Source of the DNA: an uncultured Paludibacter sp.
Lineage (GTDB): Bacteria > Bacteroidota > Bacteroidia > Bacteroidales > Paludibacteraceae
Reading direction: 5' to 3'
Length of the DNA stretch: 64,000 nt
Assembly (NCBI GenBank): GCA_937897985.1
Contig: CALCBD010000029.1
Coordinates: 12,878-76,877, forward strand
The translations under genes were made by a program, and so were the position numbers. Under the pieces are notes generated by a model. It was not told the origin of the DNA. It saw only the letters and a list, made by a program, of their open reading frames with translations, and made no database searches. How positions within the stretch are numbered: position 1 is the stretch's first letter; each line of letters begins with the position of its first letter. Below, piece by piece: positions 26,857 to 36,415 of the stretch.

Positions 26857-28449
26857 ATGAACATTGTAAGTAAATACAACAGAATAGGTTTACTTTGTTG
26901 CGGAACATTAGGTGTTTTTACACAAACTGTATCGGCAAAAAATGCACAAACAACTCCCAATATCATCGTAATTTTAGCCGACGATATGGGATTTTCAGAT
27001 TTGGGTTGCTATGGTGGTGAAATTCTTACACCAAATATTGATAGTCTTGCCAACAATGGTATTCGTTTTGCCAATTTTTACAATGGGGCGCGCTCTTGTC
27101 CATCCAGAGCATCATTACTTACCGGGTTATACCCTCACAAGGCCGGAATGGGTGATATGGTTTATTCTAATATGAATAAAAAAGGACTTCCTGCCTATCA
27201 AAATCATTTAAGTAATAACACCATTACTATTGCAGAATTACTCAAACAAAAAGATTATCACACGTTTATGTCCGGTAAATGGCATTTGGGCGATTCGCTT
27301 CCCAACTGGCCGGCAAACCGTGGTTTCGACAGGTATTTTGGGTTAATCAGCGGCGCTTCTAATTATTTCGATATTTCTACACCCGCAAATTCAGGAACAA
27401 AACGTGTGTTAGTAACCGGAAATACCGAAATTGAAAGTACACCCGAAGGATTTTACTTGACAAAAGCCATTACCGACAGTGCCATAAATATGATAAAATC
27501 GGTTCAGGACAATAAGCCATTTTTTTTGTATTTGTCGTACACAGCACCACACTGGCCTTTGCAAGCCGAAGCTGAGGATATAGCAAAATTTAAAGGATTT
27601 TACGATAACGGTTGGGATGAGATTCGCCACAAACGACTTGAAAAACTTAAAACCACAGGTTTATTCTCCGAAAAATTAGTTCTGTCTGAACGCAATGAAA
27701 CTGTTCCCGCATGGAATTTATGTGCTGATAAACCAACAGCTATCCGTAAAATGGAAGTATATGCAGCCATGATTTACCGCATGGATGCCGAAATAGGCAA
27801 ACTGCTCCGGGAGTTAAAATCAAAAGGATTGGATGAGAATACAATCATATTTTTTATGTCGGATAATGGAGCATGTGAAGAACATGGAACATTTGGATTT
27901 GACAGAATGAAAAATAATTCCGAAATTGGCACCGAAAAATCCTTTGTAAGCTATGGAGCTTCGTGGGCAAATGTTTGCAATACGCCTTTTCGCTATTTCA
28001 AAGAAAAAACCTACGAAGGTGGTATTCGCAATCCGGCCATTGTATATTGGCCTGCGCTTACAAACAGAAAAAGCAGCGTTGTAGAAAAACAAACACATTT
28101 AATGGATATATTACCTACCATTGCTGAAATTACCGGAGCGAAATATCCTGATAAGTATAATGGACACAACATTCCAAAGATGGATGGAATTAGTTTTTTA
28201 GCTGATTTGAAAGGGCAAAACAGGAAAAGGCATCGGTTTTTGGCATGGGAACACGAAGGAAATAAAGCCATTATCATGGGTAATTTTAAATGTGTAAAAC
28301 ACCGAAATGGCAATTGGGAAATGTATAATTTAAAGAACGACAAAACTGAAACGATAAATATTATCGAAAACAATAAAAAACAGTTTAATAAACTGATGAA
28401 GATGTATGCCCATTGGGAGAAATCGAATGGTGTTGTTGAATTTGAATAG
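26857..28449 (+). CDS. S1-family sulfatase, serine type
   Basis: This 530-residue sulfatase has metal-binding residues in IIVILADDMGFSDLGCYGG (about residues 35-55). The catalytic motif SCPSRASLLTG begins at Ser80. Read against the family signature [CS]-x-P-x-R-x4-TG, the residue to be converted to formylglycine is this serine, and the neighbouring Cys is the x position. GKWHLG and a C-terminal YNLKNDKTE segment complete the fold. It would remove sulfate from the glycan. Serine-type sulfatases are matured by the radical-SAM enzyme anSME, which is not in the window. The gene is packed between GH78 and a second sulfatase. Confidence 0.92.
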   Translation: MNIVSKYNRIGLLCCGTLGVFTQTVSAKNAQTTPNIIVILADDMGFSDLGCYGGEILTPNIDSLANNGIRFANFYNGARSCPSRASLLTGLYPHKAGMGDMVYSNMNKKGLPAYQNHLSNNTITIAELLKQKDYHTFMSGKWHLGDSLPNWPANRGFDRYFGLISGASNYFDISTPANSGTKRVLVTGNTEIESTPEGFYLTKAITDSAINMIKSVQDNKPFFLYLSYTAPHWPLQAEAEDIAKFKGFYDNGWDEIRHKRLEKLKTTGLFSEKLVLSERNETVPAWNLCADKPTAIRKMEVYAAMIYRMDAEIGKLLRELKSKGLDENTIIFFMSDNGACEEHGTFGFDRMKNNSEIGTEKSFVSYGASWANVCNTPFRYFKEKTYEGGIRNPAIVYWPALTNRKSSVVEKQTHLMDILPTIAEITGAKYPDKYNGHNIPKMDGISFLADLKGQNRKRHRFLAWEHEGNKAIIMGNFKCVKHRNGNWEMYNLKNDKTETINIIENNKKQFNKLMKMYAHWEKSNGVVEFE

Positions 28450-29838
28450 ATGAGAATAATGAAAAAACAATATTTACTTTTGGGTTTAGCCCCATTTATT
28501 GCGAATGCAGGTTTTGCACAAAAGCCTGAATCGAAACCTAATATCGTTTTTATTTTGGCCGACGATATGGGTTGGAACGATTTGGGCTGCTATGGCAATA
28601 AATATATAGAAACGCCTCAAATTGACTCTTTAGCAAAAAAAGGAGTGCGCTTCACCCAGGCATATTCATGCAGTCCGGTCAGTTCTCCTTCCAGAGCAGG
28701 AATTCTCACAGGTAAACATCCGGCATTATTACAATTAACCAATTATATTGGAGGGAATAATGTGGATGAAAATTCGCCTGTTTTACCTGCTAAATGGAAA
28801 CCATATTTGGAAAGCAATGAAACGACAATTGCTGAATTACTGCATACCAAAGGCTACAAAAGTGCTATGATTGGCAAATGGCATTTAGGTAACGACAAAG
28901 GCATGAATCCATGGGAACAGGGTTTCGACTTTACCCGAATGATTGGGAAAAACGGGTTGGATTATTACAATTATACCATCCTGACTGATTCGTTTAAAGT
29001 TGATTACGAAGATAACGGAACAAATTATCTGACAGATAAATTGACTGACTACGGACTTGAATTTATCGAAAAGAATAAATCGAATTCATTCTTTCTGTAC
29101 ATGGCTTACTCTGCACCACATGTATTTTTAGTTCCAAAAGCCGGAAGTGAACGGAAATACCTGATGAAATATTCTGCATCCAGTCCTGAATATCAAAATC
29201 CGTATTATGCTGCAATGGTAAATACACTCGACGAAGGAGTTGGAAAAATTGTACAGAAGTTGCGGGAAACAGGTCAGCTCGAAAACACAATCATTGTTTT
29301 TACATCAGATAATGGAGGTGTTTCAGTACCTGAATTGGGTCCGCAACCCACAAGCGTACTTCCGTTAAGAGCCTGCAAAGGAAGTGTTTACGAAGGTGGA
29401 ATTCGCGTTCCGGCAATTGTGTCGTATCCGGGCGTTGTTGCCGAAAACAAAACCTGCGAAATTCCTTTCTCCAATATAGCTTATTTCCCTACATTCCTTG
29501 AACTTTTAGGAATTGAAAATACAACCCCGAATTTGGATGCAAAAAGCATAATGCCATTGCTCACAAAAAACACTTACACCCAAGATACTTTAGTTTGGCA
29601 TTATCCACATTTTTCCAATCAGGGTGGTCGTCCGGCAACAGCCATCAGAATAGGTGATTACAAATTAGTTGAGAATTACGAATCAGGCAAAATTGAATTA
29701 TTCAATTTGAAAACAGACGAGTCAGAATCCAGAAACATTGCAAAGAAGTTTCGAAAAAAAACAGCTGATATGTATTCAGTATTACAACTATGGAAACAAA
29801 AAAACAACGTGCAATTACCAATTAAAAATAATAAATAG
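28450..29838 (+). CDS. S1-family sulfatase, serine type
   Basis: This 462-residue sulfatase has a signal peptide (to about residue 25). It has IVFILADDMGWNDLGCYGN for metal binding, the catalytic motif SSPSRAGILTG with Ser78 in the formylglycine position, GKWHLGND, and FTSDNGG. It differs enough from the preceding sulfatase to act on a different sulfate position or sugar. The ATG at 28450 follows the previous stop codon directly; a second in-frame ATG nine bases later (MKKQYLLLGL) also gives a clean signal peptide. As for its neighbour, activation should need anSME. Confidence 0.92.
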   Translation: MRIMKKQYLLLGLAPFIANAGFAQKPESKPNIVFILADDMGWNDLGCYGNKYIETPQIDSLAKKGVRFTQAYSCSPVSSPSRAGILTGKHPALLQLTNYIGGNNVDENSPVLPAKWKPYLESNETTIAELLHTKGYKSAMIGKWHLGNDKGMNPWEQGFDFTRMIGKNGLDYYNYTILTDSFKVDYEDNGTNYLTDKLTDYGLEFIEKNKSNSFFLYMAYSAPHVFLVPKAGSERKYLMKYSASSPEYQNPYYAAMVNTLDEGVGKIVQKLRETGQLENTIIVFTSDNGGVSVPELGPQPTSVLPLRACKGSVYEGGIRVPAIVSYPGVVAENKTCEIPFSNIAYFPTFLELLGIENTTPNLDAKSIMPLLTKNTYTQDTLVWHYPHFSNQGGRPATAIRIGDYKLVENYESGKIELFNLKTDESESRNIAKKFRKKTADMYSVLQLWKQKNNVQLPIKNNK

Positions 29839-29845
29839 CAATTAG

Positions 29846-31033
29846 ATGACTGAAAATGAATTTTATTTTCGTGTGGCACAATTAACTTCAAAGCACGAAA
29901 AACTTTTGTATCTTAAAAACGAAATCGATGATAATTTTAATGGAATTTACTCCAGGTATAAATATCCTATTCTGACAGCCGAACATGCGCCTCTGGAGTG
30001 GAAATACGATTTCAATTACGAAACTAATCCGAATTTGCTTCAGCGTATTGGCGTAAATGCCACGTTGAACTCAGGTGCTATTTACCTTGATGGAAAATAT
30101 CTGTTGGTAGTTCGCGTGGAAGGTTGGGATCGGAAATCGTTTTTTGCAGTTGCCGAAAGTTCAAACGGTATAGATGGTTGGAAATTCTGGAAATATCCTG
30201 TTGTATTGCCTGATACAGAACCAAACGAAACTAATGTATACGACATGCGACTAACAAAACATGAAGATGGTTGGATTTACGGAATTTTTTGCAGCGAAAG
30301 CAAAGATCCGAATGCTCCATCTGGCGATTTGTCATCGGCAGTAGCCACAGCAGGCATTGTGCGCACAAAAGATTTGAAAACATGGGAACGCCTACCCGAC
30401 CTGAAAACAAAAAGTCAGCAACGAAACGTAGTGCTGCATCCCGAGTTTGTAAACGGAAAATATGCACTTTACACCCGTCCACAGGATGGATTTATCGATG
30501 CCGGTTCGGGCGGAGGTTTAGGCTGGGCTTTGATTGACGATATTTGCAATGCCACTGTAACAAGTGAACAAATTATTGAAGAACGTATTTATCATACCAT
30601 TAAGGAAGTGAAAAACGGACAAGGTCCGGCACCTATAAAAACTTCAAAAGGCTGGTTGCATCTGGCACATGGAGTAAGAGCTTGTGCTGCCGGACTACGC
30701 TATGTATTGTATATGTTTATGGCTGACCTTGAAAAGCCATGGAAAGTGATTGCACGTCCGGGAGGTTACTTTATGGCACCCGAAGGCGATGAACGGGTTG
30801 GTGATGTGTCGAATGTACTTTTTACAAACGGATGGATATGCAATGAAAACAATCAGATTTTCATTTATTATGCTTCATCAGACACCAGAATGCATGTAGC
30901 AACTTCAAGTGTTGAAACTCTAATTGATTATTGTTTAAACACACCTGAAGACGGACTTCGTTCGGTTGCATCAGTTCAAAACATTGTGAAATTAGCCGAA
31001 ACAAATTACAATTTACTAAAACAGACAATTTAA
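29846..31033 (+). CDS. GH130 phosphorylase, 4-O-beta-D-mannosyl-D-glucose phosphorylase type
   Basis: This 395-residue cytoplasmic enzyme has no signal peptide. The sequence follows the GH130_1 mannosylglucose phosphorylases closely: NATLNSGAIYLDGKYLLVVR, VEGWDRKSFFAVAES, HPEFVNGKYALYTRPQDGFI, GSGGGLGWALIDDI, HLAHGVRACAAGLRYVLY and IYYASSDTRMHVATS. Members split Man-beta-1,4-Glc with phosphate into mannose-1-phosphate and glucose, in mannan pathways after a mannobiose epimerase. No epimerase gene is in the window, so either it is elsewhere or the substrate is a Man-Glc unit taken directly from the target glycan. The gene sits 7 bp after the sulfatase and 1 bp before GH27. Confidence 0.88.
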   Translation: MTENEFYFRVAQLTSKHEKLLYLKNEIDDNFNGIYSRYKYPILTAEHAPLEWKYDFNYETNPNLLQRIGVNATLNSGAIYLDGKYLLVVRVEGWDRKSFFAVAESSNGIDGWKFWKYPVVLPDTEPNETNVYDMRLTKHEDGWIYGIFCSESKDPNAPSGDLSSAVATAGIVRTKDLKTWERLPDLKTKSQQRNVVLHPEFVNGKYALYTRPQDGFIDAGSGGGLGWALIDDICNATVTSEQIIEERIYHTIKEVKNGQGPAPIKTSKGWLHLAHGVRACAAGLRYVLYMFMADLEKPWKVIARPGGYFMAPEGDERVGDVSNVLFTNGWICNENNQIFIYYASSDTRMHVATSSVETLIDYCLNTPEDGLRSVASVQNIVKLAETNYNLLKQTI

Positions 31034-31034
31034 A

Positions 31035-32249
31035 ATGAAAACCAAACTAATCTTAGTTTCAGTATTGTTGATATTTACTGTGTGTTTAAACGCTCAAAAA
31101 TATGAAAATCTGGCACTTACTCCTCCAATGGGATGGAATAGCTGGAATAAATTCGCTCAAAATGTTGATGAAAAAATGATTCGGGAAATTGCCGATGCTA
31201 TGGTGGCTACTGGCATGAAAGATGCCGGATACGAATATATTGTTATTGATGACTACTGGCACGGCAAACGCGACAGTTTGGGTTTTATTCATCCCGACAA
31301 AGACCGTTTTCCATCAGGTATAAAAGCGTTGGCTGATTATATTCATTCCAAAGGATTAAAATTCGGTATTTACTCTTGTGCCGGACACGAAACCTGCGGA
31401 CACCAACCAGGAAGCAGAGGTTACGAATATCAGGATGCTTTGATGTATGCCAAATGGGGTGTTGATTATCTGAAATATGATTGGTGTTCAACTAAATACA
31501 TAAATACAAAAGAAGCTTATCCAACCATGAGTAAGGCATTGAAAGCAGCCGGAAGACCCATTGTATTCAGTTTGTGTGAATGGGGAAGTTCGCATCCGTG
31601 GGAATGGGCAGGCGAAGTTGGTCATCTTTGGCGAACAACAGGCGATATTTACAATTGCTTCGATTGTGTTGACGATCATGGTAACTGGAAAGCTTTTGGT
31701 GTGCTTCAAATTATGGAAATGAACCAAAAATTGCGTGCTTTTGCAGGGCCGGGCAAATGGAACGATCCTGACATGCTCGAAGTGGGCAATGGAATGCCGG
31801 CGAATGAGGCTCGTGCACATTTCTCGCTATGGTGTATGATGGCTTCACCGCTTATTGCCGGAAACGATTTACGGGCAATGGATGCCGAAACCATTTCAAT
31901 AATTACAAACAAAGATATGATTGCGGTTGATCAGGACTCGCTGGGCATTCAGGGTTTTCGATACGAAGTAAAAGACAGTGTGGAAACATGGTTGAAACCA
32001 CTGACTAAAAATGCATGGGCGTTGATGTATTTTAACCGTAGTTTCAGTCCAAAATCGATAGTGGTTGATTGGAAAAACGTACAAATTACAGATACATTAA
32101 CCGGAAAAGTTCTTAATACATCACAAAAAAACATCCATCTGCTACGCGATTTATGGTTAAATAAAGAAATCGGAAACACTAAAAAGCCATTCAAGAAAAC
32201 CATTCCGGCTCGCGATGTGGTTTGTTTGAAAGTGTATCGAAAGGAGTAA
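31035..32249 (+). CDS. alpha-galactosidase, GH27 family
   Basis: This 404-residue enzyme has a signal peptide (to about residue 20) and the full GH27 set: TPPMGWNSWNKF at the barrel start, YIVIDDYWHG, the nucleophile Asp149 in YLKYDWC, the acid/base Asp204 in RTTGDIYN, and a short C-terminal beta domain. It should release terminal alpha-D-galactose in the periplasm. Length and catalytic residues are normal. Some GH27 members are alpha-N-acetylgalactosaminidases or beta-L-arabinopyranosidases, so the exact sugar is not certain. It is the last gene of the module 2 operon. Confidence 0.93.
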   Translation: MKTKLILVSVLLIFTVCLNAQKYENLALTPPMGWNSWNKFAQNVDEKMIREIADAMVATGMKDAGYEYIVIDDYWHGKRDSLGFIHPDKDRFPSGIKALADYIHSKGLKFGIYSCAGHETCGHQPGSRGYEYQDALMYAKWGVDYLKYDWCSTKYINTKEAYPTMSKALKAAGRPIVFSLCEWGSSHPWEWAGEVGHLWRTTGDIYNCFDCVDDHGNWKAFGVLQIMEMNQKLRAFAGPGKWNDPDMLEVGNGMPANEARAHFSLWCMMASPLIAGNDLRAMDAETISIITNKDMIAVDQDSLGIQGFRYEVKDSVETWLKPLTKNAWALMYFNRSFSPKSIVVDWKNVQITDTLTGKVLNTSQKNIHLLRDLWLNKEIGNTKKPFKKTIPARDVVCLKVYRKE

Positions 32250-32277
32250 AAAGCATTAAGCTACATTATTGATTTTT

Positions 32278-32342
32278 GGAACAAAATTCTTGATTTTAGG
32301 AATACCTTCAAGGCTTAACTTTGCGGTGTTGATCTAATTTTG
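32278..32342 (+). promoter_or_regulatory. PUL operator-promoter module 3
   Basis: GGAACAAAATTCTTGATTT starts at 32278 and GGAATACC at 32299 (21 bp apart). TAATTTTG starts at 32335, exactly 36 bp after the second repeat. The 5' leader would be only about 20-25 nt to the ATG at 32367. Confidence 0.8.
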
Positions 32343-32366
32343 TTCCGTAAATCAATATTTTAATGT

Positions 32367-35300
32367 ATGAAATCGCACAAAATCCTATTCATTGTTCTTG
32401 TTCTGATATCATCGGTAAATAATTTAAAATCCGACAATAAAAGTTACCCTTGTCGTATTGTAGATTATGGTGCCGATATGGGAGCCGGATATTACAACAA
32501 CAAAGCTACTACATCTCAAACCACTTACAAAGAAGACGTGGATGGCGATGGAAGTAATACCGATGATTGCATTGCTTTTTGGGAGTATAAAGATGGTACA
32601 AATTACTTGTCGCCTTTAAGTTCTACCGCCATAACTTATGATAATGAAGCGACCAATGCCCGCTTTTATGGTGGGATTGCTGCATTTTATAATAAAACCG
32701 GCATTGCATTAACCGAAGGAATGCTCAACAATAACCATGAGCTGCGCGACGACTGGAATTTAATGAGTGTTCACTCCTCGTCCGGATTAATGGAACGGGC
32801 TTATGGGTTTTGGTTTTGGGATAAAGCCGATTTTCTGAATGGTGGCAATGTTGCAACTAATAAAGTTACATTTGATGCTAACAGCAGCATTTCGGTGAGT
32901 AACTTCCGTCTTTCCACCAATTTTTCGGTTGGTCGCTGGGTGGTGCGCGATGGTAATCAGTTTTATATTTCCGAAACCAAATTCGGCACAACACAATATT
33001 CACCTACCGAGAGTTATACCATTACAAAATATTCTACACAAACACTTAACCCATCAAGCACAAATTGGGCAGTTTACAATCCGGTTGCACCTTACGATGT
33101 GCGGTTTAAAAACCCCGAAACTGCGACCTATTCACCACATACTTTTACTGATATTACCGCTGTTGGGTTTTATGTTGCGCGCGACTTGCTCACAGCAGGA
33201 AACACACAGCTAAAATGGCATGCTTTTGAAGTTAACGCTGTGGTTACACGTCCCGAAACACCGGGTTATTATACTGATATGACGCTGATTCCTGCCGGTG
33301 GTGCCATTACGAGTCCGTTTTATATTAACACTAAAGAAATTACTTTCGAACAGTGGCAAAAAGTATATCGTTGGGCTGTTAGCAATCAATATTGCAATCA
33401 TACCGATATTACGAAAGGCGGTTATGTATTCGACCGTGATGGCGATATGGGAAGTATGGATGTGGGAAATGACCCACATACGGCTTATGAGCCTGTAACG
33501 GATATTAGTTGGTACGATGCGGTGCTTTGGTGTAATGCACTTTCGGAACTGGAAGGACTTACACCTTGTTATTATTCTGATGCAGCAAAAACAAAAATTT
33601 TAAAAACGGTAAAAGACAGAACAGATGAGAGTAAATATTCCACAAAATTTGATATTTATGTGGATTATTCGAAAAACGGTTACAGATTACCAACTCTCGA
33701 AGAATGGAATGCCGCAGCGAACAATGCTTCTACAGGCTGGACAAGTACTTCCGGGACAAAAGAAACCGGCACTTCAACTGCAAATAGTTACGGGATATTT
33801 GACATGATTGGGAATGTGTGGGAATATTGTTGGGATACTCCGAACGCTGGCGATAAATTCGAATATGCTACCCAAAATTCGCATATTGTTTTGGGAGGAG
33901 CATTCAGTGGTGTAACCAATAACCCCACAAGTCCGGTAAAAAAATGGGGCGATTTACCATTTAAAGGAAATCCGAATATTGGGCTTCGGGTTATCAGACA
34001 TGATTTGGGTGTAATTCCTCCGGCAACTCAGAATTTTGCTACCCGCCCTAACTGGACAATTACCGAAGGTGATAAACTTTTGCCAGTGGTTGCCGCTACA
34101 AAGGTTGCTAATATTATGCAATCCGATTTACAACTCATCAGTGGTACAAAAACCTATAAATCGCCGAGTGACCCATTATACGAAAACGACAATACGGGCT
34201 ATATTCGTACCGATGATGCAGCTGTTACCGTAACTCCTTTCCGCATGTCGAAATACGAAACTTCGTACGAGAAATGGCGTGAAATTCTTAACTGGGCAGA
34301 GATAGAAGGTGGATACAATTTTGATGGCGATGGTGATATGGGTGCAATGGATTATCGGGTTGGTTACACATCGCATAATACTACAGAACCTGTTACCGAA
34401 CCAAACTGGAACGATGTATTGCTTTGGTGTAATGCCTTATCAGAGTACGAAGGTAAAGTACCGGTATATTATAGTGATACGGCTCGTACGGTAGTTATGA
34501 AATCAGGACTTCAATGGAGGATTGCTATGGAACAACGCTATTCTGGTTATCCCACTTATACGAATACAATGTATTATGCCAGATACGAAAAAGATGGTTA
34601 CCGACTGCCAACAGCATCGGAATGGGAAGTTGCATACCGTAGTAAACTTGAAACAAAAGCTGCTGCAGGAGTATATCCAACAAGTATAGGTACAAGTAAA
34701 AATTTATCTAATTCTGATAATCATACATGGGATATAGCATATGGCACTCCAAATAGCCTTGGGATATATAATTTACATGGAAATATTAGCGAATATACTT
34801 CTGGTGCCGACGGGACAAGTTATTATTTAAGTCACAATCCCAAAGATGATAAAAACGAAGGTCTTTTCGGATTACTTGTAAAAGGAGGAAATTTTGGTTC
34901 TGATTACCAGCAAATAAAAGACAGCTACAATGAAAAAGCATCCGCTACACGTTACTGGATAGGATTTAGAGTTGTTCGTTGTGACGAGAATGAACATCCG
35001 GCTTATGATAAATTCTCACCTGATACAGTTATCAAAGTGAATCCCGTAAATTTTGATCCTTTGTCGGGAAAAACATTTAGAAATAACCTGATGCGAAATG
35101 GGGAATTTAATAAATCCGGCGTTTCAACAACAGGAGTAACTCCAAAGTGGATTTTTACAACCGGTGCGGCAATTACCTCTTCACCTGTAGTTGTAAATGG
35201 AGTATTATATATTGGTAGCGACGACAAAAAAATATATGCTCTCAATGCAAATACAGGTGCACAAATCTGGTCGTATCTCACGGGAGATGTTGTACGTTCG

Positions 35301-36404
35301 TCGGCAACCGTTACTGGTGACAGCTTATTTATCGGTAGTAACGATGGTTATTTGTATTGTCTGAAAACAACTGATGGCTCGCTTGTCTGGAAAAAGAAAG
35401 CATATACTTCCGGGAGTGTGAAAGCCTGCCCCACAGTAGCTTATAATACCGTTTTTGCAACCTGGCACGGTATGTTCGAAACGACAAATACTGTTGGTCT
35501 CGATATTAAAACCGGCAACGAGAAATGGAGATACCGCCGTGTTCGGGCCAACGAGGGAGCATTTACAACAGATGCAACACGTTTGTTTTTCGCATCGTCT
35601 GATAATGTTGTAGAAGGCGTAGACATTGCAACAGAGCAAACGGTATTTTACAGAACAGGTGATCACAACAAAGGTTCTATGACAATTTTAGATGACAACA
35701 CAGTGCTTTATGCCAAAGAAACGGCTATTCAGGCTGTAACCAAAACAGGAGGATTAGTCTGGACTACCAATGTTGGAATTGGAGCCGATCAGGATTTGTC
35801 ACCATTAACAACTCCGGCAGTTGGCACAGTGAATATTAGTGGTGTGCCTTCTAAAATGATTTACTGGGGAACTCTGAAAAACTCGTTGATGGCATTAAAA
35901 ACTGACGGTTCACAACTTTGGCATCGCAAAGATTTTCCGGCACCTTTTAATTCGGCACCTGTAATTTCGCAAAACGTGGTTTATATAGGGAATGATGATA
36001 ATAAAATGTACGCAATAAATGCCGAAGATGGTACAACAATTTGGTCGTATACCACCGGTGGAGTTATTCAAACATCGCCCTGGATAGAAAATGGTGTGGT
36101 TTATTTTAGTAGTAGTGATGGTAAAGTATATGCAATGCAATCGGATACAATTTCGGGAAATTTAACTCCGGAAAACAATCTTGTGAAAATTCGTCCAAAT
36201 CCGGTAATTGACAATATGTTTATAAGTAGTTATGAATCAATTGATTATATTAAAATTATAAATTCTGCTGGTCAGGTTATGGATTTCAAAAATGATAGCG
36301 GTTTGAAATCTATACAAGTAAGTACGCTTGCCGAAGGAGTTTACTCGATAGAACTCTATTCGAAAAAGAATAAAATTGCAACTTCAAAATTTGTAAAGAA
36401 ATAG
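32367..36404 (+). CDS. very large secreted protein: double SUMF1/FGE-like, PQQ-like propeller, T9SS sorting domain
   Basis: This 1345-residue protein has a signal peptide (to about 22) and an N-terminal region of unknown fold (25-300). Two SUMF1/formylglycine-generating-enzyme-like domains follow: 305-550 begins MTLIPAGGAI and ends NIGLRVIRHD; 565-872 contains DGYRLPTASEWEVAYR and ends WIGFRVVRC. Repeats of a PQQ-like beta-propeller (about 927-1260) are recognisable by IYALNANTGAQIWSY and YAINAEDGTTIWSY. A T9SS type A tail ends the protein. The SUMF1 domains lack the paired active-site cysteines of true FGE, so sulfatase activation is unlikely; such domains often act as binding modules. The protein is probably surface-anchored and may bind the glycan. 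I cannot name an enzymatic activity. Confidence 0.75.
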   Translation: MKSHKILFIVLVLISSVNNLKSDNKSYPCRIVDYGADMGAGYYNNKATTSQTTYKEDVDGDGSNTDDCIAFWEYKDGTNYLSPLSSTAITYDNEATNARFYGGIAAFYNKTGIALTEGMLNNNHELRDDWNLMSVHSSSGLMERAYGFWFWDKADFLNGGNVATNKVTFDANSSISVSNFRLSTNFSVGRWVVRDGNQFYISETKFGTTQYSPTESYTITKYSTQTLNPSSTNWAVYNPVAPYDVRFKNPETATYSPHTFTDITAVGFYVARDLLTAGNTQLKWHAFEVNAVVTRPETPGYYTDMTLIPAGGAITSPFYINTKEITFEQWQKVYRWAVSNQYCNHTDITKGGYVFDRDGDMGSMDVGNDPHTAYEPVTDISWYDAVLWCNALSELEGLTPCYYSDAAKTKILKTVKDRTDESKYSTKFDIYVDYSKNGYRLPTLEEWNAAANNASTGWTSTSGTKETGTSTANSYGIFDMIGNVWEYCWDTPNAGDKFEYATQNSHIVLGGAFSGVTNNPTSPVKKWGDLPFKGNPNIGLRVIRHDLGVIPPATQNFATRPNWTITEGDKLLPVVAATKVANIMQSDLQLISGTKTYKSPSDPLYENDNTGYIRTDDAAVTVTPFRMSKYETSYEKWREILNWAEIEGGYNFDGDGDMGAMDYRVGYTSHNTTEPVTEPNWNDVLLWCNALSEYEGKVPVYYSDTARTVVMKSGLQWRIAMEQRYSGYPTYTNTMYYARYEKDGYRLPTASEWEVAYRSKLETKAAAGVYPTSIGTSKNLSNSDNHTWDIAYGTPNSLGIYNLHGNISEYTSGADGTSYYLSHNPKDDKNEGLFGLLVKGGNFGSDYQQIKDSYNEKASATRYWIGFRVVRCDENEHPAYDKFSPDTVIKVNPVNFDPLSGKTFRNNLMRNGEFNKSGVSTTGVTPKWIFTTGAAITSSPVVVNGVLYIGSDDKKIYALNANTGAQIWSYLTGDVVRSSATVTGDSLFIGSNDGYLYCLKTTDGSLVWKKKAYTSGSVKACPTVAYNTVFATWHGMFETTNTVGLDIKTGNEKWRYRRVRANEGAFTTDATRLFFASSDNVVEGVDIATEQTVFYRTGDHNKGSMTILDDNTVLYAKETAIQAVTKTGGLVWTTNVGIGADQDLSPLTTPAVGTVNISGVPSKMIYWGTLKNSLMALKTDGSQLWHRKDFPAPFNSAPVISQNVVYIGNDDNKMYAINAEDGTTIWSYTTGGVIQTSPWIENGVVYFSSSDGKVYAMQSDTISGNLTPENNLVKIRPNPVIDNMFISSYESIDYIKIINSAGQVMDFKNDSGLKSIQVSTLAEGVYSIELYSKKNKIATSKFVKK

Positions 36405-36415
36405 CTTATAAAGTG

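Noticed and set aside
27091..27125. Cysteine-type sulfatase motif in the first sulfatase
   Set aside because: The Cys in SCPSR falls at the x position of the signature; the residue at the catalytic position is Ser80.
32367..36404. Formylglycine-generating enzyme activating the nearby sulfatases
   Set aside because: The SUMF1 domains lack the catalytic cysteines, the protein is exported, and both sulfatases are serine type.
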